From Planctomycetaceae bacterium (lineage in GTDB: Bacteria > Planctomycetota > Planctomycetia > Pirellulales > Pirellulaceae): a stretch of 64,000 nt of DNA. Location: contig JACKHN010000002.1 of NCBI GenBank assembly GCA_020638975.1, positions 186,001 through 250,000 of the forward strand, given 5' to 3'. The notes under the pieces were generated by a model. That model worked only from the letters and a program-made list of their open reading frames with translations. It was not told where the DNA came from and made no database searches. Made by a program: the position numbers and the translations under genes. Positions 24,885-33,994 of this stretch are shown in pieces. Positions within the stretch are counted from its first letter, which is position 1. Each line of letters starts with the position of its first letter.

Positions 24885-25559
24885 ATGACTCGAATCGCCC
24901 CTATCCTTTTGGCCGTGTTTTTTAGCTTGGTGAACTGTGCCGGCGTGTTCGCACAAGACGAGTTGCCGTTGATATTCGAAGAGGGGTTTGAAAACGGAGC
25001 GGAGCTTTGGGAACCGACGGACGCGAAAGCTTGGAAGATCAAGGAGACAGACAAGGGAAATGTCTTCAGTCAGTTCGAGAAACGAAGCAAGTACGAACCG
25101 CCGCATCGAAGTCCCTACAACATGGCTCTCTTGAAGGACATCCATGTTAGCGACTTCGTTCTGGATGCAGACGTCTTGAGCACACACGAGGATTACGGTC
25201 ACCGAGATGTTTGCCTGTTCTTCGGCTATCAAGATCCGGCTCATTTCTACTACGTGCATCTCGGCAAGAAGACCGACGATCACGCCAATCAGATCTTCGT
25301 CGTCAATGACGCTCCGCGGACGAAGATCTCGACCAAGACGACGCCGGGTACGAATTGGGATGAACAGTGGCATCACGTCCGAATTGTCCGCGACACGTCA
25401 TCGGGCTCGATCGAGATCTTCTACGACGACATGAAGACTCCCGTGATGACAGCGACCGACAAGACATTCCTATGGGGGCGAGTCGGCGTCGGATCGTTCG
25501 ACGATACCGGCGACTGGGACAATATCAAGCTGCGCGGCTTGAAGGCGGAGAAGCATTGA
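24885..25559 (+). CDS. Secreted concanavalin/LamG-like protein (DUF1080-like)
   Basis: The 224-residue protein starts MTRIAPILLAVFFSLVNCAGVFAQ, a signal peptide. The mature part reads as a jelly-roll domain of the kind found in DUF1080 / 3-keto-disaccharide hydrolase-like proteins: LIFEEGFENGAELWEPTD, VSDFVLDADVLS, DVCLFFGYQDPAHFYYVHLG, QWHHVRIVRDTSSGSIEIFYDD and VGVGSFDDTGDWDNIKLRG. Carbohydrate binding or hydrolysis in the periplasm or outside is plausible, but catalytic residues are not identified. ATG 24885 is preferred over ATG 24876 because GAGG lies about 11 bases before the former and only two before the latter; either gives a signal peptide. Confidence 0.82.
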   Translation: MTRIAPILLAVFFSLVNCAGVFAQDELPLIFEEGFENGAELWEPTDAKAWKIKETDKGNVFSQFEKRSKYEPPHRSPYNMALLKDIHVSDFVLDADVLSTHEDYGHRDVCLFFGYQDPAHFYYVHLGKKTDDHANQIFVVNDAPRTKISTKTTPGTNWDEQWHHVRIVRDTSSGSIEIFYDDMKTPVMTATDKTFLWGRVGVGSFDDTGDWDNIKLRGLKAEKH

Positions 25560-25726
25560 CCTGGCAGTGCTAGCGTTCGTCAGCGTGGAGAGATGAGTCG
25601 CGGTGGTAAGCTTTGCGGATTATTCCGATTTTAACGGAAGTTCCGGTTAGGTCGTGTCCGATACCTTGGCTACGAAGAAGTTCCGGCTTGTTGCTGGACT
25701 TCGCTGTAGAAAAGTGAGGACAGATC

Positions 25727-26989
25727 ATGAACATGTCACCGCAACGAATTAGCGGTTTACTCACCGTGAGTCTCGTGGCGACGTTATTCGTCACGCCAGC
25801 CTTCGCTCAATCCGGGGCATCGAACCCGCTGCGACAGGCACGCGGCACGTCCACCGCGGCTCCAACGACGCCGACAGCGTCACCGGCGAAAGCCGTTCGA
25901 CCGGCATCGCACTCCTCACCTGTGACGCCGCTTCGACCCACCGGATTCGAAGCCGACCGTCGTCAAGTGGCTAGTCCCCGCCTCGCTAGTAATCAACGAA
26001 GTTTGATCACGCCGCGTCAAGAACCAGTGATTCAAGAGCGAGTGAGCCAACCGCAGTACACGGAGACGCAGATCCTGGGAGATGAGTTGATCCAAGGTGA
26101 CGTGATCTATGAAGGCGACATTATCTATGAAGGCACGAGCAAAGGCAGCGATTGTTGTGGCGGGGGTGGGTGCTTTCAATGCTGTCTTCCCTGCCCACAA
26201 ATCTGCTTTGATAACTTTGAAGTCTTCGCAGGCGTGCAGGGCTTCACGGGCCCCGTCAATCGTGGCCAGACTGGCAGTTTCGGCTTCCACGAAGGATTCA
26301 ACTGGGGTGCTCCAGTTCCTTGCTTCGGACAACTGGGCGCTCAACTAGGCCTGCAAACAACTCAGAGTAACTTGTCCGGTGCTGAATTTACCGACGAGAC
26401 ACGTCATCAGTTGTTTGCAACGGGTGGTCTGTTCCGTCGCGTAGATTGGGGATTGCAAGGTGGTATTGTCTATGACTACATGTCAGACGATTGGTATGCC
26501 AATACGAAACTCGCCCAACTGCGAGGCGAGATGAGTTGGGTGTTTCCCTGCCTTCACGAGTTGGGCTTTTGGTTTGCATCCAGTGTCAGAAGCCAGACGG
26601 CACAGTCGACTTTCTCCAACGGTACACCCGCGCTCACGGAAGACTTTGAATCGACCAACTTGTATGCCTTCTTCTATCGACATCACTTCGAGGCTCTCGA
26701 AGGAGCACAAGCACGCCTATACGCTGGCTGGACTGGCGATAGCGACGGGCTGATTGGTGCCGACTTACATTTGCCCTTGAGTTGCGACTGGGCTTTGGAA
26801 GGTGGATTCACCTATCTCATCCCGGAACAAGCGACTGGTGCGGTAGGACGCGGTCACGCCGAAGAATCGTGGAACATCGGAATGAGCTTGGTCTGGTATC
26901 CAGGTGCTCGATCCGCTTACGGCAACGATTACTATCGCCCGTTGTTCAACGTGGCAGGCAATGGTTCGTTCCTCGTCGGGCGACGATAG
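25727..26989 (+). CDS. Secreted planctomycete protein with predicted beta-barrel domain
   Basis: The 420-residue protein has a signal peptide ending VTPAFAQ (about residue 27), then GASNPLRQARG and a Thr/Pro/Ala-rich disordered segment to about residue 120. A short Cys-rich patch (SDCCGGGGCFQCCLPCPQICFDNFEVFAG, about 141-170) precedes a C-terminal domain of alternating aromatic strands (LFATGGLFRRVDWGLQGGIVYDYM; ARLYAGWTGDSDGLIGADLHLPL; SWNIGMSLVWYPG). That reads as an outer-membrane beta-barrel or barrel-like domain. It resembles planctomycete-specific families with no known function. AGGACAG precedes the ATG. A strong bidirectional terminator follows. Confidence 0.75.
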   Translation: MNMSPQRISGLLTVSLVATLFVTPAFAQSGASNPLRQARGTSTAAPTTPTASPAKAVRPASHSSPVTPLRPTGFEADRRQVASPRLASNQRSLITPRQEPVIQERVSQPQYTETQILGDELIQGDVIYEGDIIYEGTSKGSDCCGGGGCFQCCLPCPQICFDNFEVFAGVQGFTGPVNRGQTGSFGFHEGFNWGAPVPCFGQLGAQLGLQTTQSNLSGAEFTDETRHQLFATGGLFRRVDWGLQGGIVYDYMSDDWYANTKLAQLRGEMSWVFPCLHELGFWFASSVRSQTAQSTFSNGTPALTEDFESTNLYAFFYRHHFEALEGAQARLYAGWTGDSDGLIGADLHLPLSCDWALEGGFTYLIPEQATGAVGRGHAEESWNIGMSLVWYPGARSAYGNDYYRPLFNVAGNGSFLVGRR

Positions 26990-27019
26990 AACTCGCACAA
27001 CCATTGAATATCCGTACTT

Positions 27020-27059
27020 AAGAGCAACGCCGACGAGATCACTCGTCGGCGTTGCTCTT
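27020..27059. terminator. Bidirectional terminator between convergent genes
   Basis: A perfect 18-bp stem (AAGAGCAACGCCGACGAG with its complement) encloses loop ATCA, 30 bases after the beta-barrel gene stop, and is followed by TTTGATAC on the plus strand. The apbE stop codon lies in the loop, so one arm encodes the last six apbE residues. Confidence 0.88.
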
Positions 27060-28079
27060 TGATACATCGCGATGGATCGCTCCATCGGAAGCAAGCAAGC
27101 TGCGGAACCCGCTGGATTGAAACTCCTCTGAGCCGGTCGCTCCTTGCGTCAGAATCAAAGCCTCCGCATGTGCTGTCTCTTCGACCAACTTCAATCCGTC
27201 AACCGGTCCTAGAACGCTCACCGCCGACGCCAAGCTGTCGGCGACGATCCCGCTTGCGGCGACGATCGTGACACTGCTCCGAATGGTCAGCCCAAGTCCC
27301 GTTCGTGGATTCAGGATATGAGAGTAGCGGATTCCGTCGATTTCAACGTGCTGCCAGATATCGCCCGACGTTGCCACCGCGCCGTTTGCCAATCGAAGAA
27401 AGCGGCTGGGTGGCGTGTTCGGTTCCAACGAGGCGACTCCGACGCGCCACCCGATCTCGCCGGGTGGAGCGTCACTCGCCACGACATCACCGCCAGCGTT
27501 GACGATCGCACGCGTGACGCCCGCCTCTGACATCGCACGCAATGCTTCATCCGCTGCGTAGCCCTTGGCGATCCCCCCCAGATCCAATCGCATGTTCGGA
27601 ACCAGCAATTCTGCCGACTTCGTAACTGGATCGAGTCGCAGATTTTGGTAACCGGTGGCTGCCCGAGCCGCCTGAAGCAAGTCGGCGTCAGGAAACTCTT
27701 CACGCCGCCGCGCCCGACGCCACAACTTTGTGAGCGGCCCCACCGTCACGTCGAATGCTCCCTCCGTGCGACGGCTGAGCAAATCGGCTGCTGCGAGAAC
27801 GCGAAATAAGTCGTTGCTAAGCTCAACTGGCACAGACGTCGGCGCTGAGTTGGATAACTTGCTCAACTCGCTTTTCGCGTCATAGTCGCTCATCACGCGA
27901 TTCAGTTCCGCAATTCGAGTAAATGCGGCTCTGAACGCCTTGTTGGCAAGTTCGCTGTCGGGAGCATACAACACGATCTCAAAGCTGGTCCCCATGTGCG
28001 GCTGAGTCGCCTCGAAGCGACTCAGCGACTCAGTCGGACCTACCGCGAATGCACAGAGACAGAGCAGCGCATTTACCAT
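27039..28079 (-). CDS. apbE: FAD:protein FMN transferase (ApbE)
   Basis: The 346-residue protein carries a short N-terminal signal-like segment (LLCLCAFAVG), consistent with periplasmic flavinylation of proteins such as Rnf or Nqr subunits. Family motifs appear in order: HMGTSFEIVLYA, VMSDYDAKSELSKLS, AFDVTVGPLTKLW, LDLGGIAKGYAADEA, ARAIVNAGGDV-type, SGDIWQ, SHILNPRTGLG and VADSLASAVSVLG. The C-terminal SKSNADE is encoded by one arm of a terminator hairpin shared with the convergent gene. No flavinylated partner or electron-transport operon is next to it. Confidence 0.93.
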   Translation of the reverse strand: MVNALLCLCAFAVGPTESLSRFEATQPHMGTSFEIVLYAPDSELANKAFRAAFTRIAELNRVMSDYDAKSELSKLSNSAPTSVPVELSNDLFRVLAAADLLSRRTEGAFDVTVGPLTKLWRRARRREEFPDADLLQAARAATGYQNLRLDPVTKSAELLVPNMRLDLGGIAKGYAADEALRAMSEAGVTRAIVNAGGDVVASDAPPGEIGWRVGVASLEPNTPPSRFLRLANGAVATSGDIWQHVEIDGIRYSHILNPRTGLGLTIRSSVTIVAASGIVADSLASAVSVLGPVDGLKLVEETAHAEALILTQGATGSEEFQSSGFRSLLASDGAIHRDVSKSNADE

Positions 28080-28516
28080 TCGATTTCCTCGCCTTCATTG
28101 CTGTAGCAGATCATTCAATCTTACTTGAAACATCTCGACCTGCGAGATAATGACACTCGCTGGGAGCGGTTATGTATACTTCGCGGCAATGAAGTCAGAA
28201 GGCTCATGTTTCGCTCGACACGAACGCCGCCGTAGAATCGGTCGGACACCGTAGGCTGGAGTCCGCTGATTGCCTGCGACTTCGCTAACTTGGCGATGTA
28301 AGGTAGAAGGAACTGCCTAGTTGCTCGAAATTGGACCTTACCCAGATTGGAGTCGGCTTCGGGACAAAGCGCACCGCGCACAGAATCCAACACTGTCTAG
28401 AGTTCCAGGGAAGTTCGCCGTAAAAGCAACCTTCTTCACCGTTGCGAAAGAAGAAGTATTTCAGCACAGACCGTTCCGGCGACCGAAAGCAGTGAACGCC
28501 GCGAGCAAACGGGCGA
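28080..28516. other. Intergenic stretch upstream of apbE
   Basis: About 440 bases lie between apbE and the BON-domain gene. No frame shows a credible start or motif. I see no repeat family member here. Confidence 0.5.
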
Positions 28517-28756
28517 TTAGCTAACTTCAATTCGGTTATCGACTTGATTGACCCCATCGACGCTTGCCACTGCCGTTTGCGCAAGTTGCTTGTGATGAAA
28601 GGTCGGCACACGCCCGACGAGCGTGAGGATTCCGTCGTCGAATCGGCACGAGATTCGACGAATCGCGCGATAAGGACTGTGTTGCAGCTGGATCAAGGCC
28701 GCTTCAGAAACGACGTCTGCGGTCCTTTGATCAGATTGATCCGTGTAGATAGACAC
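28517..28756 (-). CDS. BON-domain protein
   Basis: The 79-residue protein is a single BON domain (beta-alpha-beta fold that associates with membranes or phospholipid): RRISCRFDDGILTLVGRVPTFHHKQLAQTAVASVDGVNQVDNRIEVS carries the typical DGILTLVGRV strand and the VxxVxNxI ending. No signal peptide is evident. The start is GTG at 28756, because AAAGGAGG lies six bases upstream of it; a TTG at 28774 would place that ribosome site inside the gene. It lies alone between apbE and a family A repeat copy. Confidence 0.82.
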   Translation of the reverse strand: MSIYTDQSDQRTADVVSEAALIQLQHSPYRAIRRISCRFDDGILTLVGRVPTFHHKQLAQTAVASVDGVNQVDNRIEVS

Positions 28757-28924
28757 CTCAGCCTCCTTTGCCAACTCTTGTTACCGACGTACACGCTTGT
28801 TCCGTAAGCAGTCGGTTCAACGCGTCGTTAAAGCAGAACGACATTACGGCATTTCCAAAAACCAAAATCTGTCGGCGATTATAGGGCAACTCCGCTGGGT
28901 CGTCAAAGCAAAGCCCGCCCGTCT

Positions 28925-29024
28925 GGTAGTGGTACAGCTTGCCGTAGGTTGGGCACTCCTGCCCGACGAAGGACGGCCAAGAGTGGCCGTCCTACTTTCT
29001 GGAATCGCAAGCAGTACCACTACC
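28925..29024. repeat. Palindromic repeat family A copy 2 (uninterrupted)
   Basis: This 100-bp element begins GGTAGTGGTAC and ends with the perfect inverted form GTACCACTACC. Its interior holds CACTCCTGCCCGAC and GGCCAAGAGTGGCC (itself palindromic), then CCTACTTTCTGGAATCGCA. It is the reference form against which the nested copy at 7.7 kb and the inverted copy at 43.5 kb align. Confidence 0.92.
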
Positions 29025-29074
29025 CCGCCTTAATAAAATGCTGGGCAAACTTTCAGAGAAGTACGGCTGATGCC

Positions 29075-30922
29075 CTAATTGCCTACTCCATTTACATGGA
29101 GTACTCGCAACTCGTAACGTTGCAGCAATTCACGATCACTTGGCGTGCTATCGATCGCATCTGCCGTCGTGAATAGCATTCTATGCTCAGCTAACCCGGT
29201 CGGCAGCGGACAGTTGCTAGCAGATAAATTGGCGAGTACGACAAACCCGGCTTCTTGTTCGTAGGTCAGCTGCATGACTTTCGCAGCGCCGGCATCGACT
29301 GTGGGTAATTCGAAGACAGCGGCAATCGGTCGCAAGTGCTCTTTCAACGGACGCCACAATCGGCGGGCGGCGAGCAGTCGCTGGTACATCTGCCGAAGCC
29401 TCGAACGTACTGGATCATGGTCCCAACTCCAGCTCAATTTGGCGGACTCGAACGTTTCCGAAGACGCAGGAACGGGAAGTTTCCCCGAGATCCGGAATTG
29501 CGATCCTTTGATCCCGGCACGTCTGCCTCGCCGCACTGCCTTGTTCAGCGAGTCGTCCAGGAACGAGCAGAAGAATGGAAACGGCACGGTCTCTCCGTAC
29601 TCTTCTCCCATGAACAACATCGGGGTGAACGGCGATATCAACATCAATGCGGCAGCCAATCGCTGTTGCTCTTCAGAGCAAAGCGTTGACAGCCGATCGC
29701 CTTGTGGGCGGTTACCAACCTGGTCGTGATTCTGAATGCAAACGATAAACTTCTCACGTGCGATTGTTTCAACCTGGTTGCCGTGTCGGGCTCGACGATA
29801 GCGACTGTATCTGCCGTCGTAAACGAGCGAGTCGTTGAACGCTTTTGCAACGTGCTCTGGTTGACCAAAGTCCATGTAGTAGCCATCACGCTCGCCGGTG
29901 AGCAAAGCATGAATGCTGTGATGCAGGTCATCCGCCCAAATGCCGTCGAGACCATAGCCTCCGCGATCCGGCGAGTGAATCAAGCGAGAATCGTTCTGAT
30001 TGGTCTCGCCAATAACATGAATATGTCGCTGCTGTTCGCGGGCGACGGCTTGGACTTCTTCTTGCAGTTCCGCGAGCAAGTGCTTGGCGCTCAAGTCATA
30101 GATCGTTTGGATCGCGTCCAATCGCAACCCATCCAAACCAAAATCACGAACCCACGATACAGCATTATCCATCACCAGCCGACGAACTGGTCCGCTGTCG
30201 GGGCCATCGTAATTGATTGCGTTTCCCCAGGGAGTGTGATAGTGGTCCGAGTAATAGGGCCCAAACTCGCCGATGTAGTTCCCTTCGGGCCCAAGATGGT
30301 TGTAGACAACATCCAGGATGACACCGAGTCCCACTTCGTGCGCGGCTTCGACTAATCGCAGCAAGCCTTGCGGACCGCCGTACGAATTCTGAGCCGCAAA
30401 GAGGTGAACGCCATCGTAACCCCAGTTGCGAGTGCCTGGAAACTGGGCAATCGGCAACAGTTCGATTGCCGTTACTCCCAATTCGGCGAGTTGCTCGAGT
30501 CGCGGGACGATAGCGTCAAAGGTTCCACTCGGCGTAAAGGTTCCAACGTGCAACTCGTAAATCACAAGCTCACGTAACGGAACGCCGGGCCACGTTCGCT
30601 TCGGTTCGGGCCGCTCAGGAATAAACACGGCCGAAGGAGTGTGAACTCCATCGGGTTGCCATCGAGATGCAGGATCAGGGCGAGTTGGTCCCGCTGGAAA
30701 TCGATAGGCGTATCGCAGCCCATTCTCAACATCGTGCTCCGAGTGCGTGAAGTAACCGAAATCTGCGTCCTTCATCGACAGGACCGACTCGCGATCACCG
30801 CGCCAGATAACGAGCGACATTGACTTGGCATGCGGCGCCCAAATCCGCCACTCGGCTCCGCCATCGCTGGTTCGAAACACTCCTTGTGCAAGATCTGTCG
30901 GCGTCGGAAACAGATCGCTCAT
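29075..30922 (-). CDS. treZ: Malto-oligosyltrehalose trehalohydrolase
   Basis: The 615-residue GH13-type enzyme releases trehalose from maltooligosyl-trehalose. After an N-terminal carbohydrate-binding domain (residues 10-100), the barrel shows YELHVGTFTPSGTF near 122-135, DVVYNHLGPEGN at 204-215, the nucleophile D269 in GLRLDA, the acid E306 in GETN and D400 in QNHDQVGNR. The YELHVGTFTPEGTF-type segment and QNHDQVGNR distinguish TreZ from branching enzyme. The start overlaps the glgX stop by four bases, so these two genes form an operon. The usual partner treY (maltooligosyl-trehalose synthase) is not seen in the window. Confidence 0.94.
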   Translation of the reverse strand: MSDLFPTPTDLAQGVFRTSDGGAEWRIWAPHAKSMSLVIWRGDRESVLSMKDADFGYFTHSEHDVENGLRYAYRFPAGPTRPDPASRWQPDGVHTPSAVFIPERPEPKRTWPGVPLRELVIYELHVGTFTPSGTFDAIVPRLEQLAELGVTAIELLPIAQFPGTRNWGYDGVHLFAAQNSYGGPQGLLRLVEAAHEVGLGVILDVVYNHLGPEGNYIGEFGPYYSDHYHTPWGNAINYDGPDSGPVRRLVMDNAVSWVRDFGLDGLRLDAIQTIYDLSAKHLLAELQEEVQAVAREQQRHIHVIGETNQNDSRLIHSPDRGGYGLDGIWADDLHHSIHALLTGERDGYYMDFGQPEHVAKAFNDSLVYDGRYSRYRRARHGNQVETIAREKFIVCIQNHDQVGNRPQGDRLSTLCSEEQQRLAAALMLISPFTPMLFMGEEYGETVPFPFFCSFLDDSLNKAVRRGRRAGIKGSQFRISGKLPVPASSETFESAKLSWSWDHDPVRSRLRQMYQRLLAARRLWRPLKEHLRPIAAVFELPTVDAGAAKVMQLTYEQEAGFVVLANLSASNCPLPTGLAEHRMLFTTADAIDSTPSDRELLQRYELRVLHVNGVGN

Positions 30923-33072
30923 CGCAACTCGGGATCTTCTTCGAACCAGAAACGAAACAGAACCATCGATCGATCGGCGAGCTCATAGACATCGCCGATG
31001 GAATAACCTACTTCATCGGCATCGCCCTTGGCCGTGTCAAAGACAAGATCCCACCAACCGTTGGCTGGACGCGGCAACGTGAATGGGATCGGCTCATGAT
31101 GCGCATTCAGGAGTAATAGCAACGTGTCTCCCTCGACGTGTTTGCCGTGTTCGTCCAACTCGTCGATCTGATCGCCAGCCAACAACATCCCCAAGCACCG
31201 TACATATCCAGAATCCCACGCTGCGTCAGGCATTTCTTTCCCGGAGGGTTCCAGCCAGGCAACGTCCTTCACCTCGGAACCACGAATCGGCCGACCCTGA
31301 AAGAATTGGCGACGCCGCAACACTGGCTGCTCCGCACGAATGCGAATCAGTTTCTTCACAAAGTCGAACATTCTGATTTGCGGTTCGGTCAGGTTCCAGT
31401 TTAACCAGCTGACTTTGTTGTCTTGGCAGTAAGCGTTGTTGTTGCCACGCTGCGTACGGCTGATCTCGTCGCCGGCGCAGATCATCGGAACGCCCTGGGA
31501 CAGCAGTAGCGTCGCCATCAGATTGCGTTTTTGTTTCTCACGCAAGGCACGCACCTTGGCATCGTTCGTCGCACCTTCAACACCGCAATTCCAACTCCGA
31601 TTATGGCTCTCGCCGTCTTTGTTTCCTTCCTTGTTGGCCTCGTTGTGCTTCTCGTTGTAGCTGACCAAGTCGTTCAAGCAGAAGCCATCGTGAGCCACAA
31701 TGAAATTGATACTGGCATAGGGGCGGCGGCCGTTGTGCTCATACAGGTCGCTGCTGCCGCTCAACCGCGAAGCGAACTCCGAGACCGCACCGCCATCTCC
31801 CTTCCAGAAACTTCGCACGCAGTCGCGATACTTCCCGTTCCACTCCGTCCAACCTGTCGGGAAGTTCCCGACTTGATAGCCGCCCTCGCCAAGATCCCAT
31901 GGTTCAGCAATCAACTTCACTCGCGAAAGCACTGGATCCTGACAGATGATGTCGAAGAAAGCTCCCAGCCGATCCACGGCATGCAACTCGCGAGCCAACG
32001 CACTCGCCAGATCGAAGCGAAAACCATCGACGTGCATCTCCAAGACCCAATACCGTAGACTGTCCATGATCAGCTGCAGCACTCGCGGGCAGAGCATGTT
32101 GAGTGTGTTGCCACATCCCGTATAGTCCATGTAGTAACGTCGATCGCCATGGACCAGACGATAGTAGGAGGAGTTGTCGATGCCTCGCAAAGAAATCGTC
32201 GGACCTTTGTCATTACCTTCGGCGGTATGGTTGTAAACTACATCCAAGATCACTTCGATCCCGGCTTGATGCATACCGCGAACCATTCGCTTGAATTCAA
32301 GGACCGCATCCTTCGACCCGGAAGCCGACGCGTACCGCGGATCGGGCGCAAAGAAAGACAGTGTGTTGTAACCCCAATAGTTCTTCAGTCCGTTGTCGAC
32401 CAGATGGCGATCGTCGAGGTGATAGTGTACTGGCATCAACTCGACGGCGGTGACTCCCAAATCTTTCAAGTAATTGATCGAAGGCTCTGATGCCAAACCT
32501 GCATACGAACCACGAAGACTCTTGGGGACTTCGGGGTGTTGCTTGGTGAACCCTTTGACGTGCATCTCATAAATGACCGTCTCGTGCCAAGGCGTGTTAG
32601 GTCGGCGGTCGTCGCCCCAAGTGAAGGCTGTGTCGACGACAGACGCCAAGGGAGCATAGGCCGCATTGTCTCGTTTGTCGAACGAGAGGTCAGCCTTCAC
32701 ATCGCCGATGCGATAACCAAACATACTGTCGTGCCAATTGACATCGCGAGCGATCGACTTGGCATAAGGATCGAGCAAAACTTTGTTCGCATTGAAGCGA
32801 TGGCCATGGCTGGGAGTGTAGGGGCCATGCACGCGAAAACCGTACAGTTGACCGGGCACCGCGTCGGGCAGGTATGCGTGCCAGACCATGTCGGTCCGCT
32901 CGGGCATCTGAATGCGATGGGCCTCTTTTTTGGCACGAATCGAATCGAACAAACAGAGTTCGACTTTCGTCGCATGCTCTGAGTAGATCGCGAAGTTGAC
33001 GCCGGCTCCGTCCCAATTCGCGCCTAACGGGTAAGGCTTACCGGGCCACACACGTACTTTCTCGGTCGCCAT
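30919..33072 (-). CDS. glgX: Glycogen debranching enzyme GlgX/TreX
   Basis: The 717-residue isoamylase-type GH13 enzyme hydrolyses alpha-1,6 branches of glycogen to give linear maltodextrins. The N-terminal CBM48 region begins PGKPYPLGANWDGAGVNFAIYSEHA. Barrel motifs include VIYEMHVKGFT near 166-176, DVVYNHTAEGN at 277-287, nucleophile D354 (DGFRFDLA), acid E390 (LIAEPWD) and NFIVAHDGF. Length is normal for the family. It is the first gene of a two-gene unit with treZ, so it probably acts as TreX, supplying substrate for trehalose formation. A hairpin at 33190-33213 separates it from greA. Confidence 0.94.
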   Translation of the reverse strand: MATEKVRVWPGKPYPLGANWDGAGVNFAIYSEHATKVELCLFDSIRAKKEAHRIQMPERTDMVWHAYLPDAVPGQLYGFRVHGPYTPSHGHRFNANKVLLDPYAKSIARDVNWHDSMFGYRIGDVKADLSFDKRDNAAYAPLASVVDTAFTWGDDRRPNTPWHETVIYEMHVKGFTKQHPEVPKSLRGSYAGLASEPSINYLKDLGVTAVELMPVHYHLDDRHLVDNGLKNYWGYNTLSFFAPDPRYASASGSKDAVLEFKRMVRGMHQAGIEVILDVVYNHTAEGNDKGPTISLRGIDNSSYYRLVHGDRRYYMDYTGCGNTLNMLCPRVLQLIMDSLRYWVLEMHVDGFRFDLASALARELHAVDRLGAFFDIICQDPVLSRVKLIAEPWDLGEGGYQVGNFPTGWTEWNGKYRDCVRSFWKGDGGAVSEFASRLSGSSDLYEHNGRRPYASINFIVAHDGFCLNDLVSYNEKHNEANKEGNKDGESHNRSWNCGVEGATNDAKVRALREKQKRNLMATLLLSQGVPMICAGDEISRTQRGNNNAYCQDNKVSWLNWNLTEPQIRMFDFVKKLIRIRAEQPVLRRRQFFQGRPIRGSEVKDVAWLEPSGKEMPDAAWDSGYVRCLGMLLAGDQIDELDEHGKHVEGDTLLLLLNAHHEPIPFTLPRPANGWWDLVFDTAKGDADEVGYSIGDVYELADRSMVLFRFWFEEDPELR

Positions 33073-33189
33073 GTCATTCCCTCGGCCAACCTGACAGATT
33101 CCAATCCCTGGCCCGCCGCCGGTAGAGTCATCGGGCTTCGGTACGCTTAACTCTTAACGCACAACGATATCGCACCGACCGAATATGGG

Positions 33190-33213
33190 ACAGGGCCGGA
33201 GGGTCGGCCCTGT
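33190..33213 (-). terminator. Possible greA terminator
   Basis: ACAGGGCCG and CGGCCCTGT form a 9-bp perfect stem around a 6-base loop, 63 bases beyond the greA stop. No T run follows on the minus strand, so support is partial. Confidence 0.45.
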
Positions 33214-33276
33214 AAAGCAAGAAAGCAGCAGAAAGCGGAAAACACGAACAGCCACGCCGATCTGCGCGTAATTCAC

Positions 33277-33753
33277 CTATTCGTACCGAATCGAAACAAT
33301 TTCGAATTTAATCGTGCCTTTCGGGGCTTCGATCTCGGCGACTTCTCCAACTTTTTTGCCGAGTAAGCCTTGGCCGATGGGGCTGGAAATCAAGATCTTT
33401 CCCGTGTCGTAGTCCTCCTCGCCAGCTCCGACTAGCCAGAATTCTTCTTCATCATCGAAATCCAAGTCCTTGACGGTGACGCAGGCACCAAAGCCCACTT
33501 CGTCGGTCGGGATCTTTGAAGTGTCGACAATCGTGGCGTTGGCGAGCTTACTCTTGAGGAGGTTGATCTTGGCTTGCAACATCCCTTGCCGCTCGCGTTG
33601 TCCGTGATACTCGGCGTTCTCCTTGAGATCTCCTTCGGCGCGCGCTTCCGCGATCTTCTCGGTGATGACCGGCATCTCGACGCGTTCCAGTTGCTCAACC
33701 TCGGCCTTGATCTTGTTGTATCCCTCTTGAGTCATCGGGATTCGCTCGGACAT
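33277..33753 (-). CDS. greA: Transcription elongation factor GreA
   Basis: The 158-residue protein stimulates transcript cleavage by paused RNA polymerase. The N-terminal coiled coil holds MTQEGYNKIKAEVEQLE and ARAEGDLKENAEYHGQRERQ (about residues 36-55), whose acidic tip DLKENAEY is the GreA hallmark. The C-terminal FKBP-like domain includes ISSPIGQGLLGKKVGEVAEIEAPKGTIKFEIVSI. Length is normal. The start at 33753 (MSERIPMTQEGY) is chosen; upstream in-frame sequence overlaps non-coding DNA. It is monocistronic as far as can be seen. Confidence 0.96.
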   Translation of the reverse strand: MSERIPMTQEGYNKIKAEVEQLERVEMPVITEKIAEARAEGDLKENAEYHGQRERQGMLQAKINLLKSKLANATIVDTSKIPTDEVGFGACVTVKDLDFDDEEEFWLVGAGEEDYDTGKILISSPIGQGLLGKKVGEVAEIEAPKGTIKFEIVSIRYE

Positions 33754-33994
33754 TCGACTTTCTCCAACTCGCGACAAAAAAACGACCTCCGACGGGCGGA
33801 GGTCGCATGTTCGATTACTACGCCAGTATTCTGTTCGATAGGGCCGTTCGTGTAAAGAGAGACCGTAGAATCTGTCTTGTGATTCGGCAAAGTTTAATCG
33901 CAGGATTGGGACGTTTGCCGGAGTCGACGGTCTAGCGTGATCTTCCAGCCGGAAGACTGGACTCCAAACAGCCATTCCGTCCCAGCGATGGCAT

